In this document: piece after piece, positions 41,423 to 49,121 of the stretch
Layout of the letters: each line of letters begins with the position of its first letter
Numbering within the stretch: the stretch's first letter is position 1
Program-made: the position numbers and the translations under genes
From: WHSW01 sp963767285
GTDB taxonomy: Bacteria; Actinomycetota; Thermoleophilia; Solirubrobacterales; 70-9
Length of the DNA: 64,000 nucleotides
Assembly: GCA_963767285.1 (NCBI GenBank)
Contig: CAVYDJ010000002.1
Span: forward strand, 62,001-126,000
Direction: 5' to 3'
Notes under the pieces: model-generated
Databases searched by the model: none
What the model was told of the DNA's origin: nothing
The model's input: only the letters and a program-made list of their open reading frames with translations

Positions 41423-41465
41423 ATAACTCCGGCCACGTCCTCGGCTTCGCCTCCGGGCGTGCGGG
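41421..41465. repeat. 45-bp intergenic repeat, copy 2
   Basis: This copy matches the one at 38490-38534 at 44 of 45 positions, in the same orientation. It begins within the rubredoxin stop codon and ends 3 bases before the convergent DUF4349 gene. The hairpin arms CACGTCC and GGGCGTG are kept. Related 16-bp cores also occur inside the start of the enoyl-CoA hydratase gene (59885-59905). Confidence 0.7.
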
Positions 41466-41467
41466 TC

Positions 41468-42622
41468 TTAGCTGTCGAGCGCGCGGTCGCGTGAGCGGCG
41501 GCGGCCGAGGTTGATCGCGAGGGCGATCAGGGCTGCGATCAGCGACAGGGGGAGGAGGATCGCGAGGCTGACCAGGGCGATCCCGCCGATGGTTTCGAGC
41601 ACATCGCCGGCGTCGTCGACGGCGTCGTCGAGGCCCCAGTTCCCATCGTCCTCGGCGGCCGGACCGTTCGAGGTCACCTCGACGCTCACGGTCGCGAACC
41701 GTCCCTGGCGCCTGACCCCGTTCAGCTCGGTCTCATAGGCGTCCGCGGTCGCCTCGAGCGAGTCGATCTGCGACTTGATCACGAGCCGCTGTTCGCGCGT
41801 GTCGGCGCGGATCAGCGCAATCCTGGCCTTGCGGATCTGCTCGAGGGTGTTGGCCAGGTCCTTCCGCGCGCGCACCGCCTGGGCGGTGATGTCCTCGCCG
41901 CCTTCGGTCCGCGAGATCACGTCGGCGAGTCCCGAGAGATCCGAGATCGCGGCGTCGAGGTTCCGATACGGGATCTCGAGCTCGAAAGCTGCCCGGGCCC
42001 CGGCCTGGTCAGAGGTGACCTCGGAGTTGAGGACGACGCCGTGGTAGCGGTCGGTGACCTCGACCACGTTATTGGCGACCTCCTGGACCTCGTCGGCGTC
42101 GGCGCCGAGCGTGATCCTCGCGCTCGCATCGACGATCCGCTTCTCCTCACCCTGGGCGATCGCGCCGGCCGATCCCGTGAACGGCTTCTCGGCGTCGGGG
42201 GCGATCGTGGCGTCGCCGGTCGAGGGCGCCGTTGCGCCGGCGGCGCTCTGCTCCGGCGCGGCCTCCTGCGCAAAACCACTCCCCTCGTCGACGGACCGCC
42301 CGGCGTCCTGGTCGGCGGCGGTCGTCGGCGACGAGGGCGCTGTGAGGCCGGTCGGCTCGGAAGCGTTGTTGCTGATCGCCACTCCGGCGATGACGCACGC
42401 GGTCGCCACAGCGCCGGCCGGCAGCAGGATGCGCCGCGGCGGCGTCGAGGTGAGCCGGTCCCAGACCCGCCCGAACGGGCCCTTGCGCCCGGCGAGTCGC
42501 GGACCGAGCCCGCGGTCGCGCGGGAATCCTTCCTCGGCCCACTCGTCCAGGCGCCGGGCGAAGTCCTGGCTCGGCCCCGGCCGCTCGGCGCGCAGCTCGC
42601 GCTCGAGCTCCTCAACCTTCAT
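41468..42622 (-). CDS. DUF4349 membrane protein, probable anti-sigma-like partner
   Basis: A 384-residue protein. The N-terminal ~65 residues are cytoplasmic and charged (KVEELERELRAERPGPSQDF), followed by a membrane segment at about 70-90. The extracytoplasmic part contains a low-complexity linker, then the DUF4349 coiled-coil domain (VVEVTDRYHGVVLNSEVTSD, AVRARKDLANTLEQIRKARI, LVIKSQIDSLEATADAYETE). A final membrane segment lies at about 345-370. The gene overlaps the ECF sigma factor gene by 11 bases, a typical layout for a membrane anti-sigma factor that holds and releases sigma after an outside signal. DUF4349 function itself is unknown. Confidence 0.78.
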   Translation of the reverse strand: MKVEELERELRAERPGPSQDFARRLDEWAEEGFPRDRGLGPRLAGRKGPFGRVWDRLTSTPPRRILLPAGAVATACVIAGVAISNNASEPTGLTAPSSPTTAADQDAGRSVDEGSGFAQEAAPEQSAAGATAPSTGDATIAPDAEKPFTGSAGAIAQGEEKRIVDASARITLGADADEVQEVANNVVEVTDRYHGVVLNSEVTSDQAGARAAFELEIPYRNLDAAISDLSGLADVISRTEGGEDITAQAVRARKDLANTLEQIRKARIALIRADTREQRLVIKSQIDSLEATADAYETELNGVRRQGRFATVSVEVTSNGPAAEDDGNWGLDDAVDDAGDVLETIGGIALVSLAILLPLSLIAALIALAINLGRRRSRDRALDS

Positions 42623-43148
42623 CGCATGCCTCCCTCAGTTTTTCCATGGCTCGGTGCAGCTTGGTGCCGGCGTTCGATTCGCTGACCCCGATCACAGCGG
42701 CCATCTCGGCGTTGGACAGTCCGGCGAAGTACTTGAGCGCGATCAGCTCGCGCTCGCGCGGCGACAGCTTCGCCAGCGCCGCGCGCAGCGTCGAGCGCAG
42801 CAGGGCGGCCTCGGCCGCCTCCTCGTGGGCCCCGGCCGCCGCGACGTCCTCGGGCTCGGTGACCAGCTCCGCCTGGCGGCTGCGCCGGCGCAGTTCGTCG
42901 AGCGCCGCGTTGCGGGCGATCCCGAACAGCCAGGCGCGATGCGTGCCCCGCTCTGGCTTGAAGCTCGCGCGCCGCCGGTAGGCGCGTTCGAAGGCCTGCG
43001 CGGTGATGTCCTCCGCGGCGCTGCGGTCGCGCAGCAGCCCCGAGACGTAGGCGTAGACGTCGTCGCGACTGGAGCGGTAGAGGGCGTCGAACGCCGCCTC
43101 GGCCTCGGAGGGCGCATCGATCGCGGGCGCGACGAGCGTCTGGTTCAT
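42612..43148 (-). CDS. ECF-type RNA polymerase sigma factor
   Basis: A 178-residue sigma-70 family protein. Region 2 (FDALYRSSRDDVYAYVSGLL ... RDRSAAEDITAQAFERAY, then RAWLFGIARNAALDELRRR) binds core polymerase and the -10. Region 4 (LAKLSPRERELIALKYFAGL followed by SNAEMAAVIGVSESNAGTKL) is a helix-turn-helix for the -35. Regions 1 and 3 are missing, as in ECF factors. ATG 43148 is favoured. The last bases overlap the DUF4349 gene, so sigma and the putative anti-sigma factor are made together. Its target promoters cannot be predicted here. Confidence 0.92.
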   Translation of the reverse strand: MNQTLVAPAIDAPSEAEAAFDALYRSSRDDVYAYVSGLLRDRSAAEDITAQAFERAYRRRASFKPERGTHRAWLFGIARNAALDELRRRSRQAELVTEPEDVAAAGAHEEAAEAALLRSTLRAALAKLSPRERELIALKYFAGLSNAEMAAVIGVSESNAGTKLHRAMEKLREACDEG

Positions 43149-43213
43149 GGCCGTACTACGGGGGTCGTCCGGATCCGTCACAGGCGCAGTATCGACGGCG
43201 CTAACGTGACCGT

Positions 43214-43771
43214 GTGAGCGCCGCGGGGCAGACCGCAACGGTGATCGCGGTCAGCCGCGGCTCGAGCCACGGGCCGGGCAAGGACAACCTCGAGGCGATC
43301 CGCCTCGTCGCCGGCCAGGGGATCGAGGGCGACGTCCACGCGGGCGCGACCGTCAAGCACCGCTCACGGGTACGCCGCGACCCTTCGCAGCCGAACCTCC
43401 GCCAGGTGCACCTGATCCACTCCGAGCTCCATGACGAGCTGCGCGAGCGTGGCTTCGAGATCGGGCCGGGGGAGATGGGCGAGAACGTGACCACGGCAGG
43501 TCTCGACCTGCTCGCCCTGGCGCGCGGGACGCGCGTGCGCCTCGGCGCCGACGCCGTGATCGAGATCACCGGGCTGCGCAACCCCTGCGTTCAGCTCGAC
43601 GGGCTGGCACCGGGACTGATGGCGGCGACCCTGGAGCGGCGCGACGACGGCACCCTGGTTCGCAAAGCCGGGGTGATGGCGATCGTCCTCGAGGGCGGAG
43701 AGGTCCGGCCCGGCGACCGGCTCGACGCGGAGCCTCCGCCGGCTCCGCATGCGCCGCTGGAGCCGGTCTAA
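43214..43771 (+). CDS. MOSC domain protein
   Basis: A 185-residue MOSC (molybdenum cofactor sulfurase C-terminal) domain protein. It contains VIAVSRGSSHGPGK, the QGIEGDVHAGATVKHRS block, GEMGENVTTAGLDLLALARG and the conserved cysteine in LRNPCVQLDGL, which in MOSC proteins may carry sulfur or bind cofactor. The protein is soluble and probably modifies or uses a molybdenum cofactor or another sulfur acceptor. GTG 43214 lies 6 bases after TAACGT (43202-43207), a leaderless arrangement. The end overlaps the convergent PAP2 gene by 4 bases. Confidence 0.9.
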   Translation: MSAAGQTATVIAVSRGSSHGPGKDNLEAIRLVAGQGIEGDVHAGATVKHRSRVRRDPSQPNLRQVHLIHSELHDELRERGFEIGPGEMGENVTTAGLDLLALARGTRVRLGADAVIEITGLRNPCVQLDGLAPGLMAATLERRDDGTLVRKAGVMAIVLEGGEVRPGDRLDAEPPPAPHAPLEPV

Positions 43772-44706
43772 CCGACCGCGCGCCGGCGCTCCCACCAGGT
43801 CCAGGCCGCGGCGACCACCCCGGCGTACATCCAACCGAGCAGGACGTCGAAGACGTAGTGCTCGCCCGTCGCGACCAGGGCCAGGCCCATCGCGAGGGGG
43901 TAGAGCGCCAGCAGCGGCCGCAGGGCGGGGCGCAGCCGGCCCCACAGGAAGATCGCGACCAGCGCCGTGAACGCGGCGTGCAGCGACGGGACGGCGGCGA
44001 CCAGGTTGACGCTCGCCTGGCCCTTGGAGAACAGCCCGGCGGTGCCCCCGCCGATCAGCTCCCAGCCCTGCACGGTGGTCCGGTCGACACCGTGGATCAG
44101 GCCCTCGTCGGCGGCCATCCAGGGTGGGGCGGCGGGGAAGGCGATGTAGGTGGCGAGGCCGGCCAGGGCGAGCGTGACCAGCCGCTTGGCGAAGGCCAGG
44201 AAGGCGAGCCGGTCGCGGATCCACAGCACGCCGGCGACCGCGAACGGGACGATGAAATAGGAGGTGTAGATGAGCGTGAAGGCGACGTCCCACCCGTTGA
44301 CCACGGCGGGGTCGTTGAGGTGGGCCTGCAGCCAGGCGGTGGGCGTCTCGCCGAAGAACAGGAACTCGTCGACGTCGATCATCACCTGCGTGTGGACGCC
44401 GATCCCGAACGAGTCGGCCGCGCCGCGCGAGAAGTCGTATGCGAGGAGGACGACGACGATCGGCAGCCAGTCGAGCGCGAGCTGGAGCGCCTGGCGCGGT
44501 GGCCGGCCGATCGAGGCACAGGCGAGCGCCCCGCAGGTCCAGAGGACCACGAGCTCGCGCTGGGTCGGGATCCCGTAATAGGCGGCCCACGCCCCCAGGA
44601 CGACGAAGTAGAGGCCGACCGCAGCGCGACGCACCGCCACCCAGTGCGTGAAGCCCGTGTCCGTCGCTGGTTCTGCCCCGTGGTAGGCGAGGTCCGTCGC
44701 TTCCAC
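43768..44706 (-). CDS. PAP2 superfamily membrane phosphatase
   Basis: A 312-residue protein with about six membrane segments. The phosphatase motifs are PSLHAAF (motif 2) and GEHYVFDVLLGW (motif 3), and a KRL/R-containing segment (FAKRLVTLALAGL) stands in the place of motif 1. The order and TSYFIVPFAVAGVLW resemble the PAP2_3 group that includes inositol-phosphotransfer enzymes. It may remove phosphate from, or transfer a polar head group to, a lipid on the outer side of the membrane. The start is GTG 44706. It runs in the same direction as bioA, 40 bases behind it, but no functional link is obvious. Confidence 0.85.
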   Translation of the reverse strand: MEATDLAYHGAEPATDTGFTHWVAVRRAAVGLYFVVLGAWAAYYGIPTQRELVVLWTCGALACASIGRPPRQALQLALDWLPIVVVLLAYDFSRGAADSFGIGVHTQVMIDVDEFLFFGETPTAWLQAHLNDPAVVNGWDVAFTLIYTSYFIVPFAVAGVLWIRDRLAFLAFAKRLVTLALAGLATYIAFPAAPPWMAADEGLIHGVDRTTVQGWELIGGGTAGLFSKGQASVNLVAAVPSLHAAFTALVAIFLWGRLRPALRPLLALYPLAMGLALVATGEHYVFDVLLGWMYAGVVAAAWTWWERRRAVG

Positions 44707-44746
44707 GCCCTAAATGTATGGCCGTTCCGGCCTCCGTGCGGGCGAT

Positions 44747-46084
44747 CTACGCCGCGGCGCGGAGCGGCACCTGCTCGGAGGCGCCGTACGCCGACCGATA
44801 AGCGGCGGCGATCGAGTCGGCGGCGACCTCGACCAGGCGCTGCAGGTCGGCCTTCGAGATCGCCAGCGGCGGCATCAGCACCACCGTGTCGCCGAGCGGG
44901 CGGATGATCGCTCCGCGCTCGCGCGCCGCGACGGTCACCCGGTGCCCGAGCCGGAGCGCCGGGTCGTGGTCGCCGAGGTCGATCCCGACCATGAACCCGC
45001 GACCGCGGATCTCCACGACCTCCGGCATCCGCGCGACCGGGGCGAGCAGCTCGCCGAGCAGCCGGATCTTCGGCTGCAGCCGCAGCAGGGTCTCCTCACG
45101 CTCGAACACCGCGAGGCTGGCGATCGCCGCCGCGCAGCCGAGCGGGTTGCCGGTGAACGTATGGCCGTGAAAGAAGGTCCGCCCCTCCTCCGCCGCGCCC
45201 AGGAAGCCGTCGTACACGGCTTCCGTGGCGAGCGTCGCAGCGAGCGGCAGGTAGCCGGCGGTCAGCCCCTTCCCGAGGCACAGGAGATCCGGCGCAACCC
45301 GCTCCTGCTCGCAGGCGAACATCGTCCCGGTGCGGCCGAAGCCGGTCGCGACCTCGTCGGCGATCATCAACACGTCGTGCTCGGCGGTCAGCTCGCGGAC
45401 CCGGCGCAGGTACCCGGGCGGCTGGACCCGGATCCCGGCGGCGCCCTGGACGAGCGGCTCGACGACGACCGCGGCGATCTCGCGTGCGTGCAGGTCGAGG
45501 ACCCGCTCGAGCTTGCGCTCGTCGCCGGGATCGACGCGGTAGGTCTTGAACAGCAGCGGCCCGAAGGCGCCGTGGAAGAGATCGATCCCGCCGACCGACA
45601 CCGAGCCGATCGTGTCGCCGTGATAGCCGCCGCTCAGGCAGACGAAGGTCGTCCGGCGGGACAGGTCTCCCTCCCGCTGGCGCCAGTACTGAAACGACAT
45701 CTTGAGCGCGATCTCGACCGCGGTCGAGCCCGACTCGGAGTAGAAGACCCGCCGCAGGCCGGGGGGCGCGATCTTGACCAGGCGGGCGGCGAGCTCGGCG
45801 GCGCCGGGGTGGGTGAGCCCGAGCATCGTCGAGTGGGCGACGCGATCGAGCTGCGCGTGAAGCGCGGCGTCGATGTCCGGATGGCGGTGGCCGTGGACGT
45901 TGCACCACAACGACGAGACGCCGTCGATGTAGCGGCGGCCGTCCGCGTCGATCAGGTCGGTGCCCTCGGCCGACTCGATCACGACGGGGGGCTCGGCGCA
46001 CCAGTCACGCTGCTGGGTGAACGGATGCCAGAGGTGAGCGTGATCGAGCGCTGCGATCGACTCCGAGTTCACGGTCCCGGACAC
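44747..46084 (-). CDS. bioA: adenosylmethionine-8-amino-7-oxononanoate aminotransferase BioA
   Basis: A 445-residue class III PLP aminotransferase making 7,8-diaminopelargonate in biotin synthesis, with S-adenosylmethionine as amino donor. The N-terminal LWHPFTQQRDW is the BioA signature. YSESGSTAVEIALKM, CLSGGYHGDTIGSVSVGG and LMIADEVATGFGRTGTMFAC follow, and the PLP lysine is in LLCLGKGLTAGYLP. The start is GTG 46084. It is separated from bioBFD by the MarR-MFS pair and transcribed on its own. Neither of the operator-like palindromes in this region precedes it. Confidence 0.96.
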   Translation of the reverse strand: MSGTVNSESIAALDHAHLWHPFTQQRDWCAEPPVVIESAEGTDLIDADGRRYIDGVSSLWCNVHGHRHPDIDAALHAQLDRVAHSTMLGLTHPGAAELAARLVKIAPPGLRRVFYSESGSTAVEIALKMSFQYWRQREGDLSRRTTFVCLSGGYHGDTIGSVSVGGIDLFHGAFGPLLFKTYRVDPGDERKLERVLDLHAREIAAVVVEPLVQGAAGIRVQPPGYLRRVRELTAEHDVLMIADEVATGFGRTGTMFACEQERVAPDLLCLGKGLTAGYLPLAATLATEAVYDGFLGAAEEGRTFFHGHTFTGNPLGCAAAIASLAVFEREETLLRLQPKIRLLGELLAPVARMPEVVEIRGRGFMVGIDLGDHDPALRLGHRVTVAARERGAIIRPLGDTVVLMPPLAISKADLQRLVEVAADSIAAAYRSAYGASEQVPLRAAA

Positions 46085-46204
46085 TAGGCGCGGGGTCGGA
46101 GGGAAAAGCGGGGGCCCAATTCGTCCCCTTTGCGAGTAATTCCTCCGCGATCCTCAGCCCGTGCCGATAAGCAGTTAGAACGGTCGATTAGGTGAGAGGC
46201 GGAG

Positions 46205-46387
46205 ATGGCGCGATACACCGAGACGATGGAGGGCCTGCGACGGTCCCTCCTGGGCATGGCGGAGGACGCTTATGCCGAGCGCGACCATGCCCAGACTGCG
46301 CATGCAGCGAGGTACGCCGATGGCGAGGGGCACGCCTTTGGCATCGCCGCTGAGCAGATCCGCAAGATTCAGAAAACCACCGAGTAG
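46205..46387 (+). CDS. small helical protein of unknown function
   Basis: A 60-residue, mostly helical, charged protein starting MARYTETMEGLRRSLLGMAE and ending AFGIAAEQIRKIQKTTE. I do not recognise it. A purine-rich GAGAGGCGGAG just upstream of ATG 46205 can act as a ribosome site, and TTAGAA/TTAGGT elements lie 20-30 bases further up. It lies between the bioA start and the MarR promoter and reads away from bioA. It may be a genuine small gene or a by-product; its clean ribosome site favours the former. Confidence 0.45.
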   Translation: MARYTETMEGLRRSLLGMAEDAYAERDHAQTAHAARYADGEGHAFGIAAEQIRKIQKTTE

Positions 46388-46418
46388 CGCACCGCAGCCC
46401 AGCCGCATTTCGCGGAAG

Positions 46419-46434
46419 TGTGACCGACCTCACA
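46419..46434. promoter_or_regulatory. CRP/FNR-type site TGTGA-N6-TCACA
   Basis: A perfect inverted repeat of TGTGA (46419-46423) and TCACA (46430-46434) with 6 bases between, exactly the CRP consensus. Its centre is about 52 bases before the marR ATG and 16 bases before the 24-bp palindrome. A transcript starting near 46468 would place it at about -41, a class II activator position. No cAMP-receptor gene is in view. Confidence 0.5.
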
Positions 46435-46449
46435 TAGTTCCACTTGCGA

Positions 46450-46473
46450 AATAGTTGCAATATTGCAACTATT
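46450..46473. promoter_or_regulatory. 24-bp perfect palindrome, probable MarR operator
   Basis: AATAGTTGCAAT (46450-46461) is followed directly by its exact reverse complement (46462-46473). The site ends 5 bases before the marR ATG and covers the likely -10 region, so a dimeric repressor bound here would block transcription. MarR-family proteins commonly bind such palindromes at their own promoters. The AT-rich character stands out from the surrounding DNA. Confidence 0.8.
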
Positions 46474-46478
46474 GTCGA

Positions 46479-46976
46479 ATGGAAGCGCAGGCGATCACCA
46501 GGTCTGACCGCGAGCTCGGTTACCGCCTCGGCTCGGTGATGCTGAGCTGCTTCGGAGCGGACGGGGGCGCGGCGATCCGCGCGATCGACGAGAGCGGCCT
46601 CACCTTCACCCAGATGAAGGTTCTGATGACGCTCGCCGGCGCCGCTGAGCAGGCGCCGGGACTGAAGCCGGTCGCGGAGGGCCTCGGCCTCTCGCTGCCG
46701 TCGGTGAGCCGCGCCGTCGATGGCCTCGTCAAGCGCAAGCTCGTCGCCCGCACCGAGGACCCCGCCGACCGCCGCCAGCGGCTGCTGGCGGTGACGGCCG
46801 AGGGCGACCGGCTAACCGGCCGGATCATGGCCGCGCGGCTCGAGGGCCTCGGGCAGTTCGCCGCCTCCCTGACCGAGGATGAGCGCGAGCGCCTCGACGC
46901 CGCCCTGGAGCTCCTGCTCGAGCGCGACGAGATCGCCGACGTCTACCGCCGATACCGAAAGCAGGCAGAGCTTTGA
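46479..46976 (+). CDS. MarR family transcriptional regulator
   Basis: A 165-residue winged-helix regulator. The dimerisation helices are at both ends. The wing-helix core is FTQMKVLMTLAGAAEQAPGL, then VAEGLGLSLPSVSRAVDGLV as recognition helix and KRKLVARTEDPADRRQRLLA as the wing with the DxRxR motif. ATG 46479 lies directly downstream of the 24-bp palindrome, its probable autoregulatory operator. The stop is overlapped by TTG 46973 of the MFS gene (TTGA), so regulator and pump form one operon, presumably induced by a phenolic or toxic ligand. Confidence 0.92.
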   Translation: MEAQAITRSDRELGYRLGSVMLSCFGADGGAAIRAIDESGLTFTQMKVLMTLAGAAEQAPGLKPVAEGLGLSLPSVSRAVDGLVKRKLVARTEDPADRRQRLLAVTAEGDRLTGRIMAARLEGLGQFAASLTEDERERLDAALELLLERDEIADVYRRYRKQAEL

Positions 46977-48442
46977 CCCGCTACCGCCACCTGATCACGG
47001 AGGACAACTCGAAGTGGTGGACCCTCGGCGCGATGTGCTTCGCGCTGTTCATGATCATGCTCGACAACACCGTCGTCAATGTCGCGCTGCCATCGATCCA
47101 GAAGGACCTCGGCTCCAGCCTCTCGGGCCTCGAATGGACGGTGAACGCGTACACGCTCAGCTTCGCGGTCCTGCTTGCGACCGGCGGACGGCTCGGTGAC
47201 ATCTTCGGACGCCGCCGGACCTTCCTGATCGGCGTCGTCATCTTCGCGGCCTCCTCGGTGGCGGCCGGCCTGGCGCCCAGCACGACGACGCTGATCGTCG
47301 CCCGGGTGATCCAGGGCGTCGGTGGCGCGCTGATGATGCCGGCGACGCTCTCGATCGTCACCAACGCCTTCGAGCCGCACGAGCGGGGCAAGGCGATCGG
47401 CACGTGGGCCGGGGTATCCGCGCTGGCGCTGGCGATCGGCCCGGTGGTCGGCGGTCTGCTGGTCGAGCATGTCTCCTGGCGCGCGATCTTCTACATCAAC
47501 GTCCCGGTCGCGATCGGGGCGGTCGTCGCCACCCTGTTCGCGGTCCGCGAGTCGCGCGACGAGTCGGTCGGTCGCGAGGTCGACTACCTCGGCGTCGGCA
47601 CCCTGACCGTCGGCCTGACGGCGCTCGTCCTGGCGCTGATCGAGGGCAACTCCTGGGGCTGGGGCTCGCCCGCGACCGTCGGCCTGTTCGCCGGGTCCGT
47701 GCTGATGCTGGTCGCCTTCGTCGTGATCGAGGGGCGGGTCAAGGCGCCGATCGTCGAGTTCCCGCTGTTCGCCAGCCGCAATTTCGTCGGGGCCAACCTG
47801 GTCGCGCTGATCGTCACCTTCGCGATGCTGGCCCAGTTCTTCTTCATCGCCATCTACATGCAGGACGTCCTGGGGCTCTCGCCTGTCGAGGCCGGCGTTC
47901 GCTTCCTGCCCGCCACGCTGATGATCGTCGCCATCGCCCCCATCGCGGGGCGGCTGACCGACCTGATCGGGCCGCGCTGGCTGATCGGCGGCGGGCTGAG
48001 CCTGGTCACGATCTCGCTCTACTGGCTGACGACGATCGACATCGGGACGACCTACGCCGACATCTGGCCTTCGTTCGTCCTGATGGGGATCGGGATGGCG
48101 TTCGTGATGTCGCCGATGTCGACCGCCGCGATGAACGCGGTCGACGTCGCCAAGGCCGGCGTCGCCTCCGGCATCCTCTCGATGAACCGGATGATCGGCG
48201 GCTCGCTCGGCGTCGCGGTGATCGGGGCCGTCTTTCAGGCGGAGGCGCCGAACGGGGCCCAGGACCCGGTCGCCTTCGTCCACGCGTTCAGCGACGCGAT
48301 GTGGGTCGCGACGGCGGTGGCGCTCAGCGGCGTCGTGGTCGCCGTGGCCATGTTGCGCGGTCGCGCCGAGCACGCGCCGGACCTGATCGAGTCCGAGGAG
48401 GCCGTGACCGCGCCCGGCCAGCTCGCGACGGCGCAGCGGTAG
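46973..48442 (+). CDS. MFS efflux transporter, DHA2 (EmrB/QacA) family
   Basis: A 489-residue, 14-helix drug/proton antiporter. Motif A-like GGRLGDIFGRRRTFLIGV, motif D1 (MIMLDNTVVNVALPSI) and motif C (GVSALALAIGPVVGGLL) identify the DHA2 branch. The substrate cannot be predicted. It starts at TTG 46973 inside the marR stop, so expression follows MarR control. Its position between bioA and bioBFD could invite a biotin-related role, but nothing in the protein supports that. The stop lies 3 bases from the convergent bioD end. Confidence 0.93.
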   Translation: MTRYRHLITEDNSKWWTLGAMCFALFMIMLDNTVVNVALPSIQKDLGSSLSGLEWTVNAYTLSFAVLLATGGRLGDIFGRRRTFLIGVVIFAASSVAAGLAPSTTTLIVARVIQGVGGALMMPATLSIVTNAFEPHERGKAIGTWAGVSALALAIGPVVGGLLVEHVSWRAIFYINVPVAIGAVVATLFAVRESRDESVGREVDYLGVGTLTVGLTALVLALIEGNSWGWGSPATVGLFAGSVLMLVAFVVIEGRVKAPIVEFPLFASRNFVGANLVALIVTFAMLAQFFFIAIYMQDVLGLSPVEAGVRFLPATLMIVAIAPIAGRLTDLIGPRWLIGGGLSLVTISLYWLTTIDIGTTYADIWPSFVLMGIGMAFVMSPMSTAAMNAVDVAKAGVASGILSMNRMIGGSLGVAVIGAVFQAEAPNGAQDPVAFVHAFSDAMWVATAVALSGVVVAVAMLRGRAEHAPDLIESEEAVTAPGQLATAQR

Positions 48443-48445
48443 CCG

Positions 48446-49105
48446 TTACCGGAGGCGTACCTCGGGCCAGCCGTCCGGCTCTTCGAGGTCTAGCCACGGC
48501 AGCGTCTTCACCTCGATCGATCCGAGCTCGGCGATCGTCTGCCGGTTCGAGCGTTCGAGCTCGGTCGCCTCGCTCGGCCACGGGGTGAGGACGACCAGGA
48601 TCGGATCGAGCCCGGCGCCGCGCACCGCGTCGATCGTCAGCAGGGTGTGGTTGATCGTGCCCAGCCCCGGTCCCGCGGCGATCACCACCGGCAGCCCGAG
48701 CTCGACCGCGAAATCGCGGATCAGGTAGTCGCTGCGAAGCGGCACCAGAAAGCCCCCGACGCCTTCGACGACCAGCAGGTCGGCGCCCTTCGCCGCCGCG
48801 GTCGCCCCGGAGCGCAGCCGCTCGGGGGCGATCAGCTCGCCGGCGAGCCCGGCGGCGAGATGCGGCGAGACAGCAGGGCCGTAGCGATAGGGCGCGATCT
48901 CGTCGTCGGACTGCGAACAACCGGCCGCCAGGCGCAGGAGCGCGTGGTCGGGGGCGTCGCCGCCGGAGTCCTCGAGCCCGCTGACGGCGGGCTTGAAGAC
49001 CGCCACCCGGCTGCCGTGTACCGCCGCGCTGCGCGCGATCGCCGCGGCGACGACGGTCTTGCCGACCTCGGTCCCGGTGCCGGTGACGAAGATGCCCGCG
49101 CTCAC
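48446..49105 (-). CDS. bioD: dethiobiotin synthetase BioD
   Basis: A 219-residue ATP-dependent dethiobiotin synthase closing the ureido ring from 7,8-diaminopelargonate and CO2. The P-loop is GIFVTGTGTEVGKTVVAAAI. Others are VAVFKPAVSGLED, LLVVEGVGGFLVPL (Mg and substrate binding) and VVIAAGPGLGTINHTLLTID. GTG 49105 starts the family's normal N-terminus. It is the last gene of the bioB-bioF-bioD operon, 16 bases after bioF. Confidence 0.95.
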   Translation of the reverse strand: MSAGIFVTGTGTEVGKTVVAAAIARSAAVHGSRVAVFKPAVSGLEDSGGDAPDHALLRLAAGCSQSDDEIAPYRYGPAVSPHLAAGLAGELIAPERLRSGATAAAKGADLLVVEGVGGFLVPLRSDYLIRDFAVELGLPVVIAAGPGLGTINHTLLTIDAVRGAGLDPILVVLTPWPSEATELERSNRQTIAELGSIEVKTLPWLDLEEPDGWPEVRLR

Positions 49106-49121
49106 TCCGTTTCGCTCCCGC

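Noticed and set aside
46943..48373. 476-codon frame antisense to the MFS transporter
   Set aside because: It is extremely Asp/Arg/His-rich without hydrophobic or family motifs, while the opposite strand has 14 clear helices.
46973..48442. MFS protein as a biotin or pimelate importer
   Set aside because: Only its position between biotin genes suggests this; the protein is a DHA2 efflux type under MarR control.
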